The notes below the pieces were generated by a model, which saw nothing but the letters and a program-made list of their open reading frames with translations, had not been told where the DNA came from and did no database searches. A program made the position numbers and the translations under genes. From Pseudonocardia kujensis (GTDB lineage Bacteria; Actinomycetota; Actinomycetes; Mycobacteriales; Pseudonocardiaceae): 64,000 nt of DNA. Shown in pieces: positions 36,930 through 45,884 of this stretch (positions within the stretch are counted from its first letter, which is position 1; each line of letters begins with the position of its first letter). The stretch covers positions 62,001-126,000 of the forward strand of contig NZ_JAJSOK010000009.1 in assembly GCF_021283305.1 (NCBI RefSeq), in the 5' to 3' direction.

Positions 36930-37925
36930 TCACGCTGCGACTTCTCGCCCTGACCGGATCAGCTCGGGACGCTCCGCGAGCAGCTCGGCATAGCGCTGCT
37001 TCCAGTTCCGATCCCACTGCTGGCGCGCGACCCACACGAGCGGCCGGCGGAGGAAGGCAGGAAGATCGCGGATCTCCGCCTGGAGCGCGGCCTCGTTCAG
37101 GAGATGCCAGCGGGTCTTGCGACAGATGCGGGAGAGGCCGGACGCATCGAGCTGCCAGTCCGCGTCCTCCAACGTCATCATGATCGACTCGACGAGACGG
37201 CGGTTGCCGAACGACTCGATACCGCCCTGGTTGTGTGATTCACCCTTCGTCGCCAGGTGCACGATGTGCCGGTAGTCGTGGTTCTGGTGAACCGCTGTCA
37301 CGCAGGCGCTGGCGTCGACGAGCGCGCCGCCGAGACGACGCGCCCGATAAACCAGCCAGTTGTCCCAGTACCAGCGCCCCAGGGCGAACTGAGGGATCTC
37401 GCCGAACATGCCGCGAGGGTAGACGAAATAGTCGATCGCACTGAAGTCGTGCAGTGTGCCGTTCCTCGCCGCCTCGGCTCGAAGAACCTCGGCCCAGTGG
37501 GCGTCGGCGAAGTCGATCGGCTCCTTCATGTCGTAGTCGATGCGACGTCCGCCCATGACGAACTTCGGGAGATCGATCTTCGCCACGGCTTCCAGAAGAT
37601 CGGCGAACAGAATGATGTCCGCGTTCACGTAACACATGCGCGAATACCGTGCAACTTCTTCCGCCCGCCGGAAGTATCCGTTCATCAGCGGCGTTCCGTA
37701 TTCGTTCACGTCCACATCGGGGAAGTGTCGTATCCCGAACTCCGCCGCAACCTCCGCCGTCCCTTGCTCGTCCCCGAACATGATGATGTCGATATCCGGG
37801 TGCAGCTGCGTCCAACTCTGGATCGCGTTGCGCTGGATCATCCCGATGTGGCCGACGAAGGGCTTCGGCAGTGTGAACACGGTGATCATGGCCGAGGACG
37901 GGACTTTCGCGATGTGGGGGATCAC
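36930..37925 (-). CDS. GT-A-like glycosyltransferase-family protein
   Basis: 331 residues from GTG 37925 (GAGAAGGTG upstream); ATG 37889 is an in-frame alternative. It begins with a strand-helix pattern (MITVFTLPKPFVGH), then IIMFGDEQGT, a YVNADIILF motif that would be the metal-binding DxD equivalent (NAD), and FPDVDVNEYGTP. The later part has YFVYPRGMFGE, GRWYWDNWLVYRAR and HQNHDYRH. The pattern fits a nucleotide-diphospho-sugar transferase of an unassigned family seen in polysaccharide loci. Donor unknown. Confidence 0.72.
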   Translation of the reverse strand: MIPHIAKVPSSAMITVFTLPKPFVGHIGMIQRNAIQSWTQLHPDIDIIMFGDEQGTAEVAAEFGIRHFPDVDVNEYGTPLMNGYFRRAEEVARYSRMCYVNADIILFADLLEAVAKIDLPKFVMGGRRIDYDMKEPIDFADAHWAEVLRAEAARNGTLHDFSAIDYFVYPRGMFGEIPQFALGRWYWDNWLVYRARRLGGALVDASACVTAVHQNHDYRHIVHLATKGESHNQGGIESFGNRRLVESIMMTLEDADWQLDASGLSRICRKTRWHLLNEAALQAEIRDLPAFLRRPLVWVARQQWDRNWKQRYAELLAERPELIRSGREVAA

Positions 37926-37929
37926 TGGA

Positions 37930-39336
37930 TCACCTTCTCGTCACGGGCGCGGTGCCCGTGTCGGTCTTGGAGCCGAACCTAGGTCTCCTCAGGGCTGCTC
38001 TGGATGTCGACCTCCGGTTCCCGGGCGAGCCCGTTCGAGGTGGTGCAGGGGCCGCCGGCAGAAGCCGGCTCGCTGCTTTCCTGCGCGCGATGGCGCCCGC
38101 GACGGCGACGGCCATACCGGTCACGATCCCCTGCTCGAGGCCGGGGACCCAGGTGAGGTACCAGACCAGTTGCATGGCCAGGAGCGGGGCCAACACCCCG
38201 GGGTCGAACAGCCGCCAATCTCCGAGGTGGACCCTCCACAGTCGACGCAGCAGACCGACGGTGAGTGCGAGCAGGGCGACGAGCCCTCCCAGGCCCGCCC
38301 GGATCATCGTCTCGATGTAGAAGTTGTGGGGATGGGCGTCGATGTTCGTCCCTTCCACCGTGCGCGCGAACCCACTGCCGAACGGCTCGCCCAGGAGCCA
38401 GTTGACCGGGCTGGCCGACCAGCTGTCGACGAGGTCCTGCCAGCCCTCGACACGCCAGGTGACCGACCCGGTGCTCGTGACGGAACCGGGCGGGGTCTCG
38501 TCGCGTCCCAGTACGTCTCCCGCGAAGACCACAGCCGTGAGGACGGAGGCGGCGGCGACGAGCGCGATCGATCGCGCCTTGAGACGGCGACCGCGCAGCA
38601 GGAGCACCGCCACGCCGACCAGCAGCGCGAGCCAGACGGTTCTGCGGTCGAGTGCGACCACCACGATCAGCAGCACCACTCCCAGCCAGCGGACCCACCG
38701 CGCCTGCCCGCGCTTCAGCCAACAGGGGATCGTCAGGAGCAGCGGTCCGGCCAGGAAGAAGGTGTAGGGCCCGTCCAGGACGCGGACCGCGGTGTCGACA
38801 CCGTTGATCTCGGCCGGCACCCCGAAGTCGATACCGGCGTAGAGGTGCAGCCAACGGACGCATGCCAACATCACCATCAGGCCTGCCCCCAGCAGCCAGA
38901 TCCGGCCGATCCGGTCGTAGAGACCGGCGGTCGGCCTGTACGTCGCCATGTACAGCGCAGCACCGACGAAGAAGAGGTACTGCCGGGAATCGCTGACGGC
39001 TGACTGTCCGTGACTGGCGATGCCGAGGAGCAGCGACACCAGCAGCACGGTTCCCAGCAGAACCAACCAGTACTGGTACCGGCTGAAGCGACGGAGCCTC
39101 AGACACCTCGCCACGGCAGCCGCGAGCACGAGGGCGGCCACCAGATCGGTGACCCCCACGCGCATACCACCCAGCCTCACCGAAGGTACGTCCTCGTAGA
39201 GGAACGCGGCCTGGACGATCGCCGACAGGAAGACGAGCGCGGCCCCGACCTCGGCCCGCCTGATCGTCAGGTCGAGCAGGGCGAGACCGAACCCCGCCGC
39301 GAGCACCGCGGCGAGGCCGATCACGACGACGGTCAT
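37930..39336 (-). CDS. O-antigen ligase/polymerase-like membrane protein (Wzy type)
   Basis: 468 residues with about eleven hydrophobic segments. The large periplasmic loop contains WRVEGWQDLVDSWSASP, LLGEPFGSGF and the signature NIDAHPHNFYIETMIRAGLGG, the H-N-x-x-L/I pattern of Wzy/WaaL proteins. It would join lipid-linked units into a polymer outside the membrane. ATG 39336 overlaps the flippase stop by four bases, so translation is coupled. The ~45-residue C-terminal tail is low-complexity. Confidence 0.85.
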   Translation of the reverse strand: MTVVVIGLAAVLAAGFGLALLDLTIRRAEVGAALVFLSAIVQAAFLYEDVPSVRLGGMRVGVTDLVAALVLAAAVARCLRLRRFSRYQYWLVLLGTVLLVSLLLGIASHGQSAVSDSRQYLFFVGAALYMATYRPTAGLYDRIGRIWLLGAGLMVMLACVRWLHLYAGIDFGVPAEINGVDTAVRVLDGPYTFFLAGPLLLTIPCWLKRGQARWVRWLGVVLLIVVVALDRRTVWLALLVGVAVLLLRGRRLKARSIALVAAASVLTAVVFAGDVLGRDETPPGSVTSTGSVTWRVEGWQDLVDSWSASPVNWLLGEPFGSGFARTVEGTNIDAHPHNFYIETMIRAGLGGLVALLALTVGLLRRLWRVHLGDWRLFDPGVLAPLLAMQLVWYLTWVPGLEQGIVTGMAVAVAGAIARRKAASRLLPAAPAPPRTGSPGNRRSTSRAALRRPRFGSKTDTGTAPVTRR

Positions 39337-40931
39337 CGCTGCTCCTCGGTCACCGTGACACCCGGGCGGCTCAGGACCAGCGACGCCACGCGCTGCCGTC
39401 GGCCGTCGGGGGGCCCCAGCACGCCGGCCTTGGCCAACCGGAGGCGGAGATCGGCGCGGACGCCTGCCACTGGACACAACCGGATGCACAGCACCAGCGC
39501 GAGTGCACCGGCCGCGATCTCTCCCGCCAGGACGGCGACGGCGGGGGTACCGCCGAGAGCCCAGCGGACGCCGGCGACGGCGAGCGCCACGCCGAGGGAC
39601 GCGAAGGCCGCGGGGACGTGGGCCTGCCACACCCGCGCCGCCGGCAGGTCGAGCACCCGCCATGCCACGACGAGGTAAGCGACATAGCGCAGCAGCTCGG
39701 AGGCCGCCACCGCCGCCGCGATCACCCAGACACCTCGCGAGCTGAACGGCAGCGCGATCAGGATGAGTACGGCGAGCAGGAGAACGTACCCGAGCTGCAC
39801 GGCGACCGAGCGGTTCAGCTCCGCACGGGCCTCGGCCAACGACTGCGACAGCTGCGAGGCGATGTGGCATCCCCCGGCGAGCGCGAACCACGGGACCAGC
39901 GAGACGGCCGGCCCCCACTGCGGTCCGAGCACGACGGCGACCAGCTGCGGCGCAGCGACGGCCATACCCGCGCAGAGTGGGAACACCAGCAGGGCACCGA
40001 GTGACATCGTGCTGAGATAGCCTCGGCGCAGCCGGACGGGATCCTCCTGGACTCTGCTCATGGCCGCGAACGCCACGTTGGTCAACGCTGCGGCCAAGTA
40101 GTTGCCCAAGGGCTGGAACACCAGGTAGTAGGCCCGGCTGTACTGGCCGAGCACCGCCGGGCTCGCAATGCGCGCGATGGTGAAGGTGTCGAGGTTCCCC
40201 CCGACGTAGTCCAGCACGTGAGCGACCTGCAGCCGGGTTCCGTAGCCACAGACTGTGCGGTAGGGCGGCCAGCGCAGCACGGGCCGCAGGGGATGGTGCA
40301 GGAGCGCGAACTGCCACACCGCTTGGATCACTGTCGAGGTGACGGTAGCGGCCACCAGACTCCATACTCCGGCCCCGAGCAGGGCCGACACCACGCCGAC
40401 CACGAGGTAGCCGATCACGTACGAACCCACCGTGATCACCGACAGGGCGCGGAAGCGCATCTCGCGGCGGAGCAGACCGAGACCGGTCATGGACCAGCCC
40501 ATGAACGGGAACGACACCGCCAGGCCACGCAAGACCGGGACCACCTGTGGGGTGTGGAACAGGTCGCCGACTGCCGGCGCCAGAACCCACGCGAGCCCCA
40601 GACAGGCCAGGCCGATGAGGATACCGGCGGTGGAAGCGGCACGAACCTCGTCTTCGCTCAGCTCGGGCTTCTGCACCAGCGAGGAGGCCAGCCCCATGCG
40701 AGCGAAGAACTGCCCGAACAGCACGACGAGGTTCGCCATCGCCATGAGTCCGAACTCCGCAGGATCGAGCAGGCGCGAGACCGTCGCGGTGTAGGCGAGA
40801 TTGGCCCCCACCAGCACCACGGTGGACAGAACGGACCAGCTCAGGCCGGACGCGGCCTGAGCGGTCAGGTTCGCACGGCCGACGACCCCGCTGGTGTCGT
40901 CGCTCGCTCTGTCGGCTCCTGGCACGTCCAC
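39333..40931 (-). CDS. Polysaccharide flippase (Wzx-like, MOP superfamily)
   Basis: About 532 residues from GTG 40931 (GTG 40925 is equally possible and better spaced from GGCGGA). Twelve to fourteen membrane segments; the opening AASGLSWSVLSTVVLVGANL and the block FGLMAMANLVVLFGQFF are typical of the MOP exporters that flip lipid-linked repeat units. GQYSRAYYLVFQPLGNY and PQWGPAV are further family marks. Sits between wzz and wzy on the minus strand in the order wzz-wzx-wzy. Confidence 0.9.
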   Translation of the reverse strand: MDVPGADRASDDTSGVVGRANLTAQAASGLSWSVLSTVVLVGANLAYTATVSRLLDPAEFGLMAMANLVVLFGQFFARMGLASSLVQKPELSEDEVRAASTAGILIGLACLGLAWVLAPAVGDLFHTPQVVPVLRGLAVSFPFMGWSMTGLGLLRREMRFRALSVITVGSYVIGYLVVGVVSALLGAGVWSLVAATVTSTVIQAVWQFALLHHPLRPVLRWPPYRTVCGYGTRLQVAHVLDYVGGNLDTFTIARIASPAVLGQYSRAYYLVFQPLGNYLAAALTNVAFAAMSRVQEDPVRLRRGYLSTMSLGALLVFPLCAGMAVAAPQLVAVVLGPQWGPAVSLVPWFALAGGCHIASQLSQSLAEARAELNRSVAVQLGYVLLLAVLILIALPFSSRGVWVIAAAVAASELLRYVAYLVVAWRVLDLPAARVWQAHVPAAFASLGVALAVAGVRWALGGTPAVAVLAGEIAAGALALVLCIRLCPVAGVRADLRLRLAKAGVLGPPDGRRQRVASLVLSRPGVTVTEEQR

Positions 40932-40950
40932 GTGTCCGCCTATCGCGAGG

Positions 40951-42591
40951 TCAGCCCCTCCGGGCCAGTTGCGGGAGCTTCCCCGGGCGCCAGTGCCGAA
41001 GGCGGCCGTCGGCACCGTAGGCACGCTGCGCCGACCCGCGGGTGAGCACGTACCCGATGAGTGGGGTGTCGGTGAAGGCGAGCCGTTCACGGGCGCGCCG
41101 CAGGTCGGCCAGGGAAGCGCCCCGGTTGACGACCACGAGAACGGCGTCGGCGTGATCGGCGATGGTCACGGCCTCCGACACCTCGAGGAGCGGTGGGGTG
41201 TCGACGATGACCAGGTCGGCCTCCTCTGCCCAGTGGCTGATCATCGAGGCGAAGGTCGTCGAGCGGAAGAACACCGCCGGGTGGTGCCCGTTCCGGTCGC
41301 TCGGCCCTATCTGCAGCACCGTCCCACCGGTGGTGAACGCGGGTCGCTCGTCCGTGACGTGGCTCGTGCTGTTCACCTCGAAGTACTCGCCGTCACGACA
41401 CAACTGCGACAGCCGCCGGGTGCGCTCGTCGGCGTCGACCAGGAGCACCTTGCGTCCCTCCCGTTGAGCCGCCAGGGCGAGGTTGAGCACGGTCACCGTC
41501 TTGCCGTCACCGGCTCTCGCGCTGGCGACTGTGACGATCTTGCCCCCGGCGCGGGCCAGAGCATGCTCCAACGAGGCGAGGACGACGTGATAGGCCTCCG
41601 CTGCCACCGGGTCCAACGTCGACGGGAGTGCCGACGGCCCCTCGGCCCCCTCGAGCTTCGCGCCGAGCCGCGGTGTCTCGCCGAGCAACGGAACGCCGAG
41701 GATCTCCGCGGCGTCGCCTTCCTCCTCCACGCGGCGGTCGCGGCCCGCGGCCCACCACGCCCACACGCCGGATCCGACCAACCCGATCACCGCGCCGATC
41801 AGTGCCAACAGCACTGGCGTAGGCTGCGACGACGCGGCAGGCGGAGCCGCCCGCTCGAACGACTCGACTCCCGATCCGTGGAGCGCGGCCTGAGCAGCGA
41901 TGTCGCTCTGGTTGGCCTGCAGTGAGCCGATCAGATCACCCACGTGTAGCGCCTTGCGCTCGAGGACTGCCTGAGCGGCACCGCTCGACTGTGCGATCTG
42001 CGCATTGAGGGCGTCGTATTCGACCTGCCGCTGGGCTACGACGTCCTGGAGCCGCGCGATCGCCTCCTTGGAATCGGCGGTGGTGTGCTCGCCGGCCACC
42101 TGGTCATAGGCGGTACCGACGGCGTTGGCCAGGTTCGCGGCTTCGGCGGGATCGTCGGAGGTGGCCCGGACGGTGAGGGAGGAGAGGTCTGCCGAGGGAC
42201 CCACCACCACCGAGGCCCTGATGTCGTCGGGCGTCCCGGGACGACCGAGGATCTGGAGCGCGCGCCCGTAGACTGCGTCCGACGAGGCGAGCCCGGCCTG
42301 CGTGGCCATGAAGACGGCGTGGTCGCCCGACTGCGAGGGCGTCGACTGGCCCAGTGTCAGGACCGCAGGGCTGCCGGGATCCCGAAGGTACAGGTGCGCC
42401 TGCGCTTCATAGCGAGCCGGGAGCAACAGCGACACGGCGAACCCGCCGAGAGCACCGAGCACGGTCACGACCGCGATGACGAGACGGTACCGCCACAACG
42501 ACCTGACGAGCCCTGGCCCGCCGACCCAGTTGCCGTCACCATCGGACCCCGACGGCGACTCGGAGAGCGCGAACTCACGGTTACCTTCCAC
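40951..42591 (-). CDS. Polysaccharide copolymerase with BY-kinase-like ATPase domain (Wzz/CpsD fusion)
   Basis: 546 residues from GTG 42591, which follows CTGGAGG. Wzz domain: membrane segments at ~37-58 and ~260-281 around a coiled external region. Cytoplasmic part: Walker A SARAGDGKTVTVLN (357-370), Walker A' KVLLVDADE (381-389) and Walker B ADLVIVDTPPLLE, as in bacterial tyrosine kinases. The C-terminus (GSAQRAYGADGRLRHW) has a single tyrosine rather than the usual tyrosine cluster, so autophosphorylation control may be reduced. Sets chain length with the Wzy protein. Its start is overlapped by a 58-codon leader ORF. Confidence 0.9.
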   Translation of the reverse strand: MEGNREFALSESPSGSDGDGNWVGGPGLVRSLWRYRLVIAVVTVLGALGGFAVSLLLPARYEAQAHLYLRDPGSPAVLTLGQSTPSQSGDHAVFMATQAGLASSDAVYGRALQILGRPGTPDDIRASVVVGPSADLSSLTVRATSDDPAEAANLANAVGTAYDQVAGEHTTADSKEAIARLQDVVAQRQVEYDALNAQIAQSSGAAQAVLERKALHVGDLIGSLQANQSDIAAQAALHGSGVESFERAAPPAASSQPTPVLLALIGAVIGLVGSGVWAWWAAGRDRRVEEEGDAAEILGVPLLGETPRLGAKLEGAEGPSALPSTLDPVAAEAYHVVLASLEHALARAGGKIVTVASARAGDGKTVTVLNLALAAQREGRKVLLVDADERTRRLSQLCRDGEYFEVNSTSHVTDERPAFTTGGTVLQIGPSDRNGHHPAVFFRSTTFASMISHWAEEADLVIVDTPPLLEVSEAVTIADHADAVLVVVNRGASLADLRRARERLAFTDTPLIGYVLTRGSAQRAYGADGRLRHWRPGKLPQLARRG

Positions 42592-42757
42592 AGAACAGCC
42601 TCCAGGTCGGAAGGACTCCCAGATCGTGCGTCAGGGCGGTGGCGGCCTCGTGTCGGATCACCGCGCAGCCATGGCCCCGCGTCCACGGTCCACGCGACCG
42701 GGCAGCCGATGATCGGATCGGCCCCATCCGGCTCGCGCCCGGTTCCGCAACGCTCAC
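42581..42757 (-). pseudogene. Truncated 5' copy of the priming-transferase gene, now a 58-codon leader ORF
   Basis: GTG 42757 follows AAGGAGG and opens a 58-codon frame ending at TAA 42581, ten bases inside the wzz start region. Its N-terminus VSVAEPGAS aligns with VKVARVGAS of the priming transferase; GPWTRG aligns with RPWERG one residue apart, and similarity fades after ~35 codons. The upstream leader is shared as well. Likely the remnant of a duplicated or rearranged gene. Because it overlaps wzz, its translation could still influence wzz translation. Confidence 0.6.
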
Positions 42758-42856
42758 GCCCTGACCTCCTTGTCATGCGCGTTCACTCGCTTGCTCGTCG
42801 CGCCGCGCCGGAGCGTGAGCAAGCCGACCTCCGACCACCCGAAGGGACCAGTCGAA
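42758..42856 (-). promoter_or_regulatory. Duplicated leader element (copy B) upstream of wzz
   Basis: Matches the leader of the priming transferase. The 23-base block at 42834-42856 (core CTGGTCCCTTCGGGTGG) is identical to 29792-29814, and CTCACGCTCC is also kept. TGAC-AAGGAG-GTCA just before GTG 42757 can form a 4-bp stem holding the ribosome site in its loop. CTTGCTC/GAGCAAG (42795-42825 region) forms a 7-bp stem in this copy only. The remainder of the 42592-42890 gap shows nothing else. Confidence 0.55.
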
Positions 42857-42890
42857 CCGAGATCAGAATCGCCCGCGACCCTGCACCGGG

Positions 42891-43880
42891 TCAGACTCGC
42901 TCCAGCCAGATCTCGCGCCAGTACGCGTAGACCGCCCGTGGACACCTTCGGTGGTAATCACTGGTGCAGACGACGTCGTCGAGGACGATGCACGGATTCC
43001 TCAGATCGATCATCCGGCCGGTCTTCTCATCGATGATCCGCTCCACCCGTCGGAGCACACGAGCCTCGCGACCGCAGTACTTCAGCATCTCGCGGTCGAA
43101 CGACATCCCGCGGTTCTTGTTCTCGGCATCGAGCGTGCCGACGATCTCCTCGACGGACTTCACCCGCACCAGCTCCCCGGGCTGCAGATCGAGTGCGCCC
43201 GTCGGAGTGCGCCGGAGGCGCCCTTGGATGAACGGGAACCGCAGGCCGCCCCGGATCCGCAGAACCCGGGGAAGGACCCTCTTGCTCAGGTCCTGGTACT
43301 TGTTGAAGGCGCCGACCGCGACGCTGCACACCGTCGCCCAGGCGCCGGCGTTGCCCGAGCGCACGTCACGGACGTACTGCCGGACGTCCCAGAACGGGAG
43401 AAACGTGGGGGCGGCCCGCATGAGCTCGGTCGCCTGGCACGAGAAGACCTCGTCGCCTGCGGCGTCGGGCCGTCGGGTGGCGGCGCGAAGTTCGTCCTCC
43501 GTGATCCCGCCGGTGAGCTCGTCGACGTCCGGATCGAGGGCGTCCACCCGCTTGAGCCAGGTTTCCTTCCAGTAGAGGAGGCAGCCGGCTTGGCAGCCCC
43601 CGTGTGCGGAACCGTCGCACCGGACCCCGGCGAGGTGGACGGCGTCGTCCATCTTGTACATCCCGGACCAGTCGATGGTGTCGCACACCTTGATCGCGAG
43701 CTTGTCCACACGGAAGCGGCGGCCGCAGAACTGGAGCATCTCGGGCATGAACGGGAGCGCCCCGAGCTCACCGCGCTCGTCCAGCGACGCGAGGATCTCC
43801 TCGCGGCTGCGCACCTCGATGATCTCGCCGACCTTCAGACCGGCGGAATCTCGGTGCGCCGTCGTCGTCGACTGCTGCAT
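42891..43880 (-). CDS. Tandem-repeat Cys-rich protein of unknown function
   Basis: 329 residues made of two copies of one domain. Repeat 1 (~16-112) reads GEIIEVRSREEILASLD, EMLQFCGRRFRVDK, with Cys52, 66, 88, 96, 100 and ends LLYWKETWLKRV. Repeat 2 (~234-329) reads GELVRVKSVEEIVGTLD, EMLKYCGREARVLR, with Cys269, 297, 305, 313 and ends YAYWREIWLERV. The shared pattern is FCGR, then C...C in a CxxxC or HRRC context, then YW+E.WL. A linker (~113-233) holds two further cysteines. It looks like a metal-binding or disulfide-stabilised cytoplasmic module; no signal peptide. I do not recognise a function. A relic of a second copy is at 26157-26303. Confidence 0.75.
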   Translation of the reverse strand: MQQSTTTAHRDSAGLKVGEIIEVRSREEILASLDERGELGALPFMPEMLQFCGRRFRVDKLAIKVCDTIDWSGMYKMDDAVHLAGVRCDGSAHGGCQAGCLLYWKETWLKRVDALDPDVDELTGGITEDELRAATRRPDAAGDEVFSCQATELMRAAPTFLPFWDVRQYVRDVRSGNAGAWATVCSVAVGAFNKYQDLSKRVLPRVLRIRGGLRFPFIQGRLRRTPTGALDLQPGELVRVKSVEEIVGTLDAENKNRGMSFDREMLKYCGREARVLRRVERIIDEKTGRMIDLRNPCIVLDDVVCTSDYHRRCPRAVYAYWREIWLERV

Positions 43881-43955
43881 CGTCCAACTCCTGGCGGGAA
43901 GAGTTCGCGTGACCGGAGCGTCAGGCCGATGGGGTCGTGCTCGGCCGGGGCTTCG

Positions 43956-44342
43956 TTACGCACCCCCCGCAGGGGAGATCGCAACGGCCCGACAGTCACA
44001 GAAGGTGATCAGCTGGCATGTGGAGCAGCCGGACCACCTCGCGAAAACCAAATCCACGGCGCGAGAGATCGCTGAAAGTGATCGATGCACGATCGGTCGG
44101 ACAACCCCGTCGCCAGCGGTGGCGAGTACGCCCGAGTCGGGCCTCCCCGCGGCTCGGCTCGGCGTGCCCGCCAACGCCTCGTCCGGGTGCGCCGCGACGT
44201 ACTGCACCATCCTCCCGTCGCGGACAGCGGACCGCAGTGCGTTCTGCTGGCGCTTGGCCCGGTCGAGGTCGCCGTCCGGCAGGTCGTAGCGCTGCCGGAC
44301 ATAGGCGAGGGCCTGCGTCCCGTCGCGGGCGTCACCGCGCTA
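43956..44342 (-). pseudogene. Fragment of a LytR-CpsA-Psr (LCP) family gene
   Basis: After an in-frame TAG at ~44343, the minus strand reads DGTQALAYVRQRYDLP followed by DGDLDRAKRQQNALRSAVRD (44335-44220). This is the end of the LCP catalytic domain, whose normal form is close to QALAYVRxRxxLPxGDxxRxxRQQ. There is no start codon and the N-terminal ~200 residues are missing; the sequence after 44180 no longer resembles the family. LCP enzymes attach polysaccharides to peptidoglycan, so this locus once carried its own ligase gene. The remainder of 43881-44415 shows nothing else. Confidence 0.7.
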
Positions 44343-44415
44343 CCCCATCGTGGTGGTCCGCTCGCGCCTCCTCGCCGGTCCGCCGGCCACGAACGACGGG
44401 GGACCCGAGGCGCGG

Positions 44416-45738
44416 CTACGCGTGGTTCTCGAGTACCCAGGCCAAGGTCTGGGTGCCTGCAAGGACGACGAACGCCGTCGCCCAGGGTGGGCTCGCCCGC
44501 CGCAGACCGGAGACGACCAGCAGGGTCAGCGGCGGCGCGGCGATCGCGTAGAGGTTCCAGTCGTCGAACACCCCGAGCTGGGCTCGCCACACGAGGACCA
44601 TCAGCAGCGCCCCCGCCGACGCGACGCCGAAGAACACGCTCCGCACATCCACGAACCGGCACGCCGGCAGCAGGACGACCGCCGGCGCGAGCAGCAGCAC
44701 CAGCTGGAGTTGCAGCCACCATCCCGTGGCGCCGTCCGGGAGGAGGAAGCGCGACCAGTCGCCACCCTGCGCGGAGATCTGGCTCCCGGACACCAGCTGC
44801 GCGATCGGCAGCCCGTGCTCGTCGAACCACCACAGCCCCAGCCCGAGCACCGCGGGCACGGCCGCGAAGGCCGCCACGCCGTCGAGCCGCCGACCTCGGC
44901 GGACCGCGATCACGACCAGGACGAGCAGCGATGGTCCCAGCACCAGCGTCTCGAGATGGCAGAGCACTCCGAGGCCCAGCAGCAGGCCGAGCGGCCAGAC
45001 CGACCCGTCCTCGTCGTCGAGGAACCTCAGCGCCCCGGCCAGATACGCCAACGCGACGACGGCGGTGAGCGTGTAGTTCTCGACGTCGCCGAAGAACACC
45101 ATCACCCAAGCGCCCCCGGCGAGGAGGCCCAGCACCAGCAGCGGCTGGTCGAAGCGGCGAGCGATTCGCAGCGCGAGCAGCACCGCCGCTCCCCCGGAGA
45201 GACAGGAGACGAGGCGGTAGGTCTGCGCGACGTCCCAGCCCCACATCGCGTGCAGTCCGGCCCAGAGCCGAGAGTGCAGGTAGAGCTCGAGCATCTCGTC
45301 GTGGGTGGCGAAGCCGCCGGGCGCGGCCTCGAACTTGCCCTGCAGCAGCGAGCCGTCGAGGTTCTCGGTGCGGTCGCTCAGCAGCCAGAAGAGCCCGACG
45401 CCTACGGCGGCAACGATCAGCCGCGTCGTCCTCCGTCCCAGCGCGGCAGTGGCATCAGCGGCCAGCACTCGGGCTCGCTCCGGCCACCGCCCCACCGCCA
45501 GCCCGGCCGCCGTGGCCAGCGACGCGAAGGTGATCGCCCACCCCCGCCCGACGAACGCCCATCGGTCGACACCGAACCAGGTCGTCAGCCCGGCCTCGGA
45601 CTGCCCGGCGACGGGATGGGGCACGGCGAGGCCGCGCCAGAGGTAGAGCCCGCCGAGGAGGCCCACGGCGGCGGCGAGCAGAGCGGTGGTCCGTCGGGGC
45701 GGAGCCTCGGTCGTGGTCGGAGTGGGGAGCACGAGCAC
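44416..45738 (-). CDS. Multi-spanning membrane protein, GT-C-like
   Basis: 440 residues from GTG 45738 (GTG 45732 also possible). About ten to twelve hydrophobic segments. An acidic loop after the third segment (SDRTENLDGSLLQ, FATHDEMLELYLHSRLW) and FFGDVENYTLT in a later loop resemble the acidic motifs of polyprenyl-linked GT-C glycosyltransferases, though no specific family is clear. It could add a sugar from a polyprenyl carrier on the outer membrane face. It ends at the LCP fragment. Confidence 0.72.
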   Translation of the reverse strand: MLVLPTPTTTEAPPRRTTALLAAAVGLLGGLYLWRGLAVPHPVAGQSEAGLTTWFGVDRWAFVGRGWAITFASLATAAGLAVGRWPERARVLAADATAALGRRTTRLIVAAVGVGLFWLLSDRTENLDGSLLQGKFEAAPGGFATHDEMLELYLHSRLWAGLHAMWGWDVAQTYRLVSCLSGGAAVLLALRIARRFDQPLLVLGLLAGGAWVMVFFGDVENYTLTAVVALAYLAGALRFLDDEDGSVWPLGLLLGLGVLCHLETLVLGPSLLVLVVIAVRRGRRLDGVAAFAAVPAVLGLGLWWFDEHGLPIAQLVSGSQISAQGGDWSRFLLPDGATGWWLQLQLVLLLAPAVVLLPACRFVDVRSVFFGVASAGALLMVLVWRAQLGVFDDWNLYAIAAPPLTLLVVSGLRRASPPWATAFVVLAGTQTLAWVLENHA

Positions 45739-45884
45739 GGCCGCGAGGCTGGCACGCAGCCTCCTCCCTGCGCCGCAGGGTCGGTGCCGTGACCGGGGAA
45801 GACACAGGAAGTCCTCAGGAGGATCCGGGCGTGGAAGCTCAGATCACCACGATCCGGCCGATCTCCCCACTCGGGTCGTCGACG

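Noticed and set aside
44009-45244. 411-codon minus-strand frame overlapping the GT-C-like gene
   Set aside because: Frame-shifted shadow of the membrane protein; only the LCP-like segment (in a different phase) carries real similarity.
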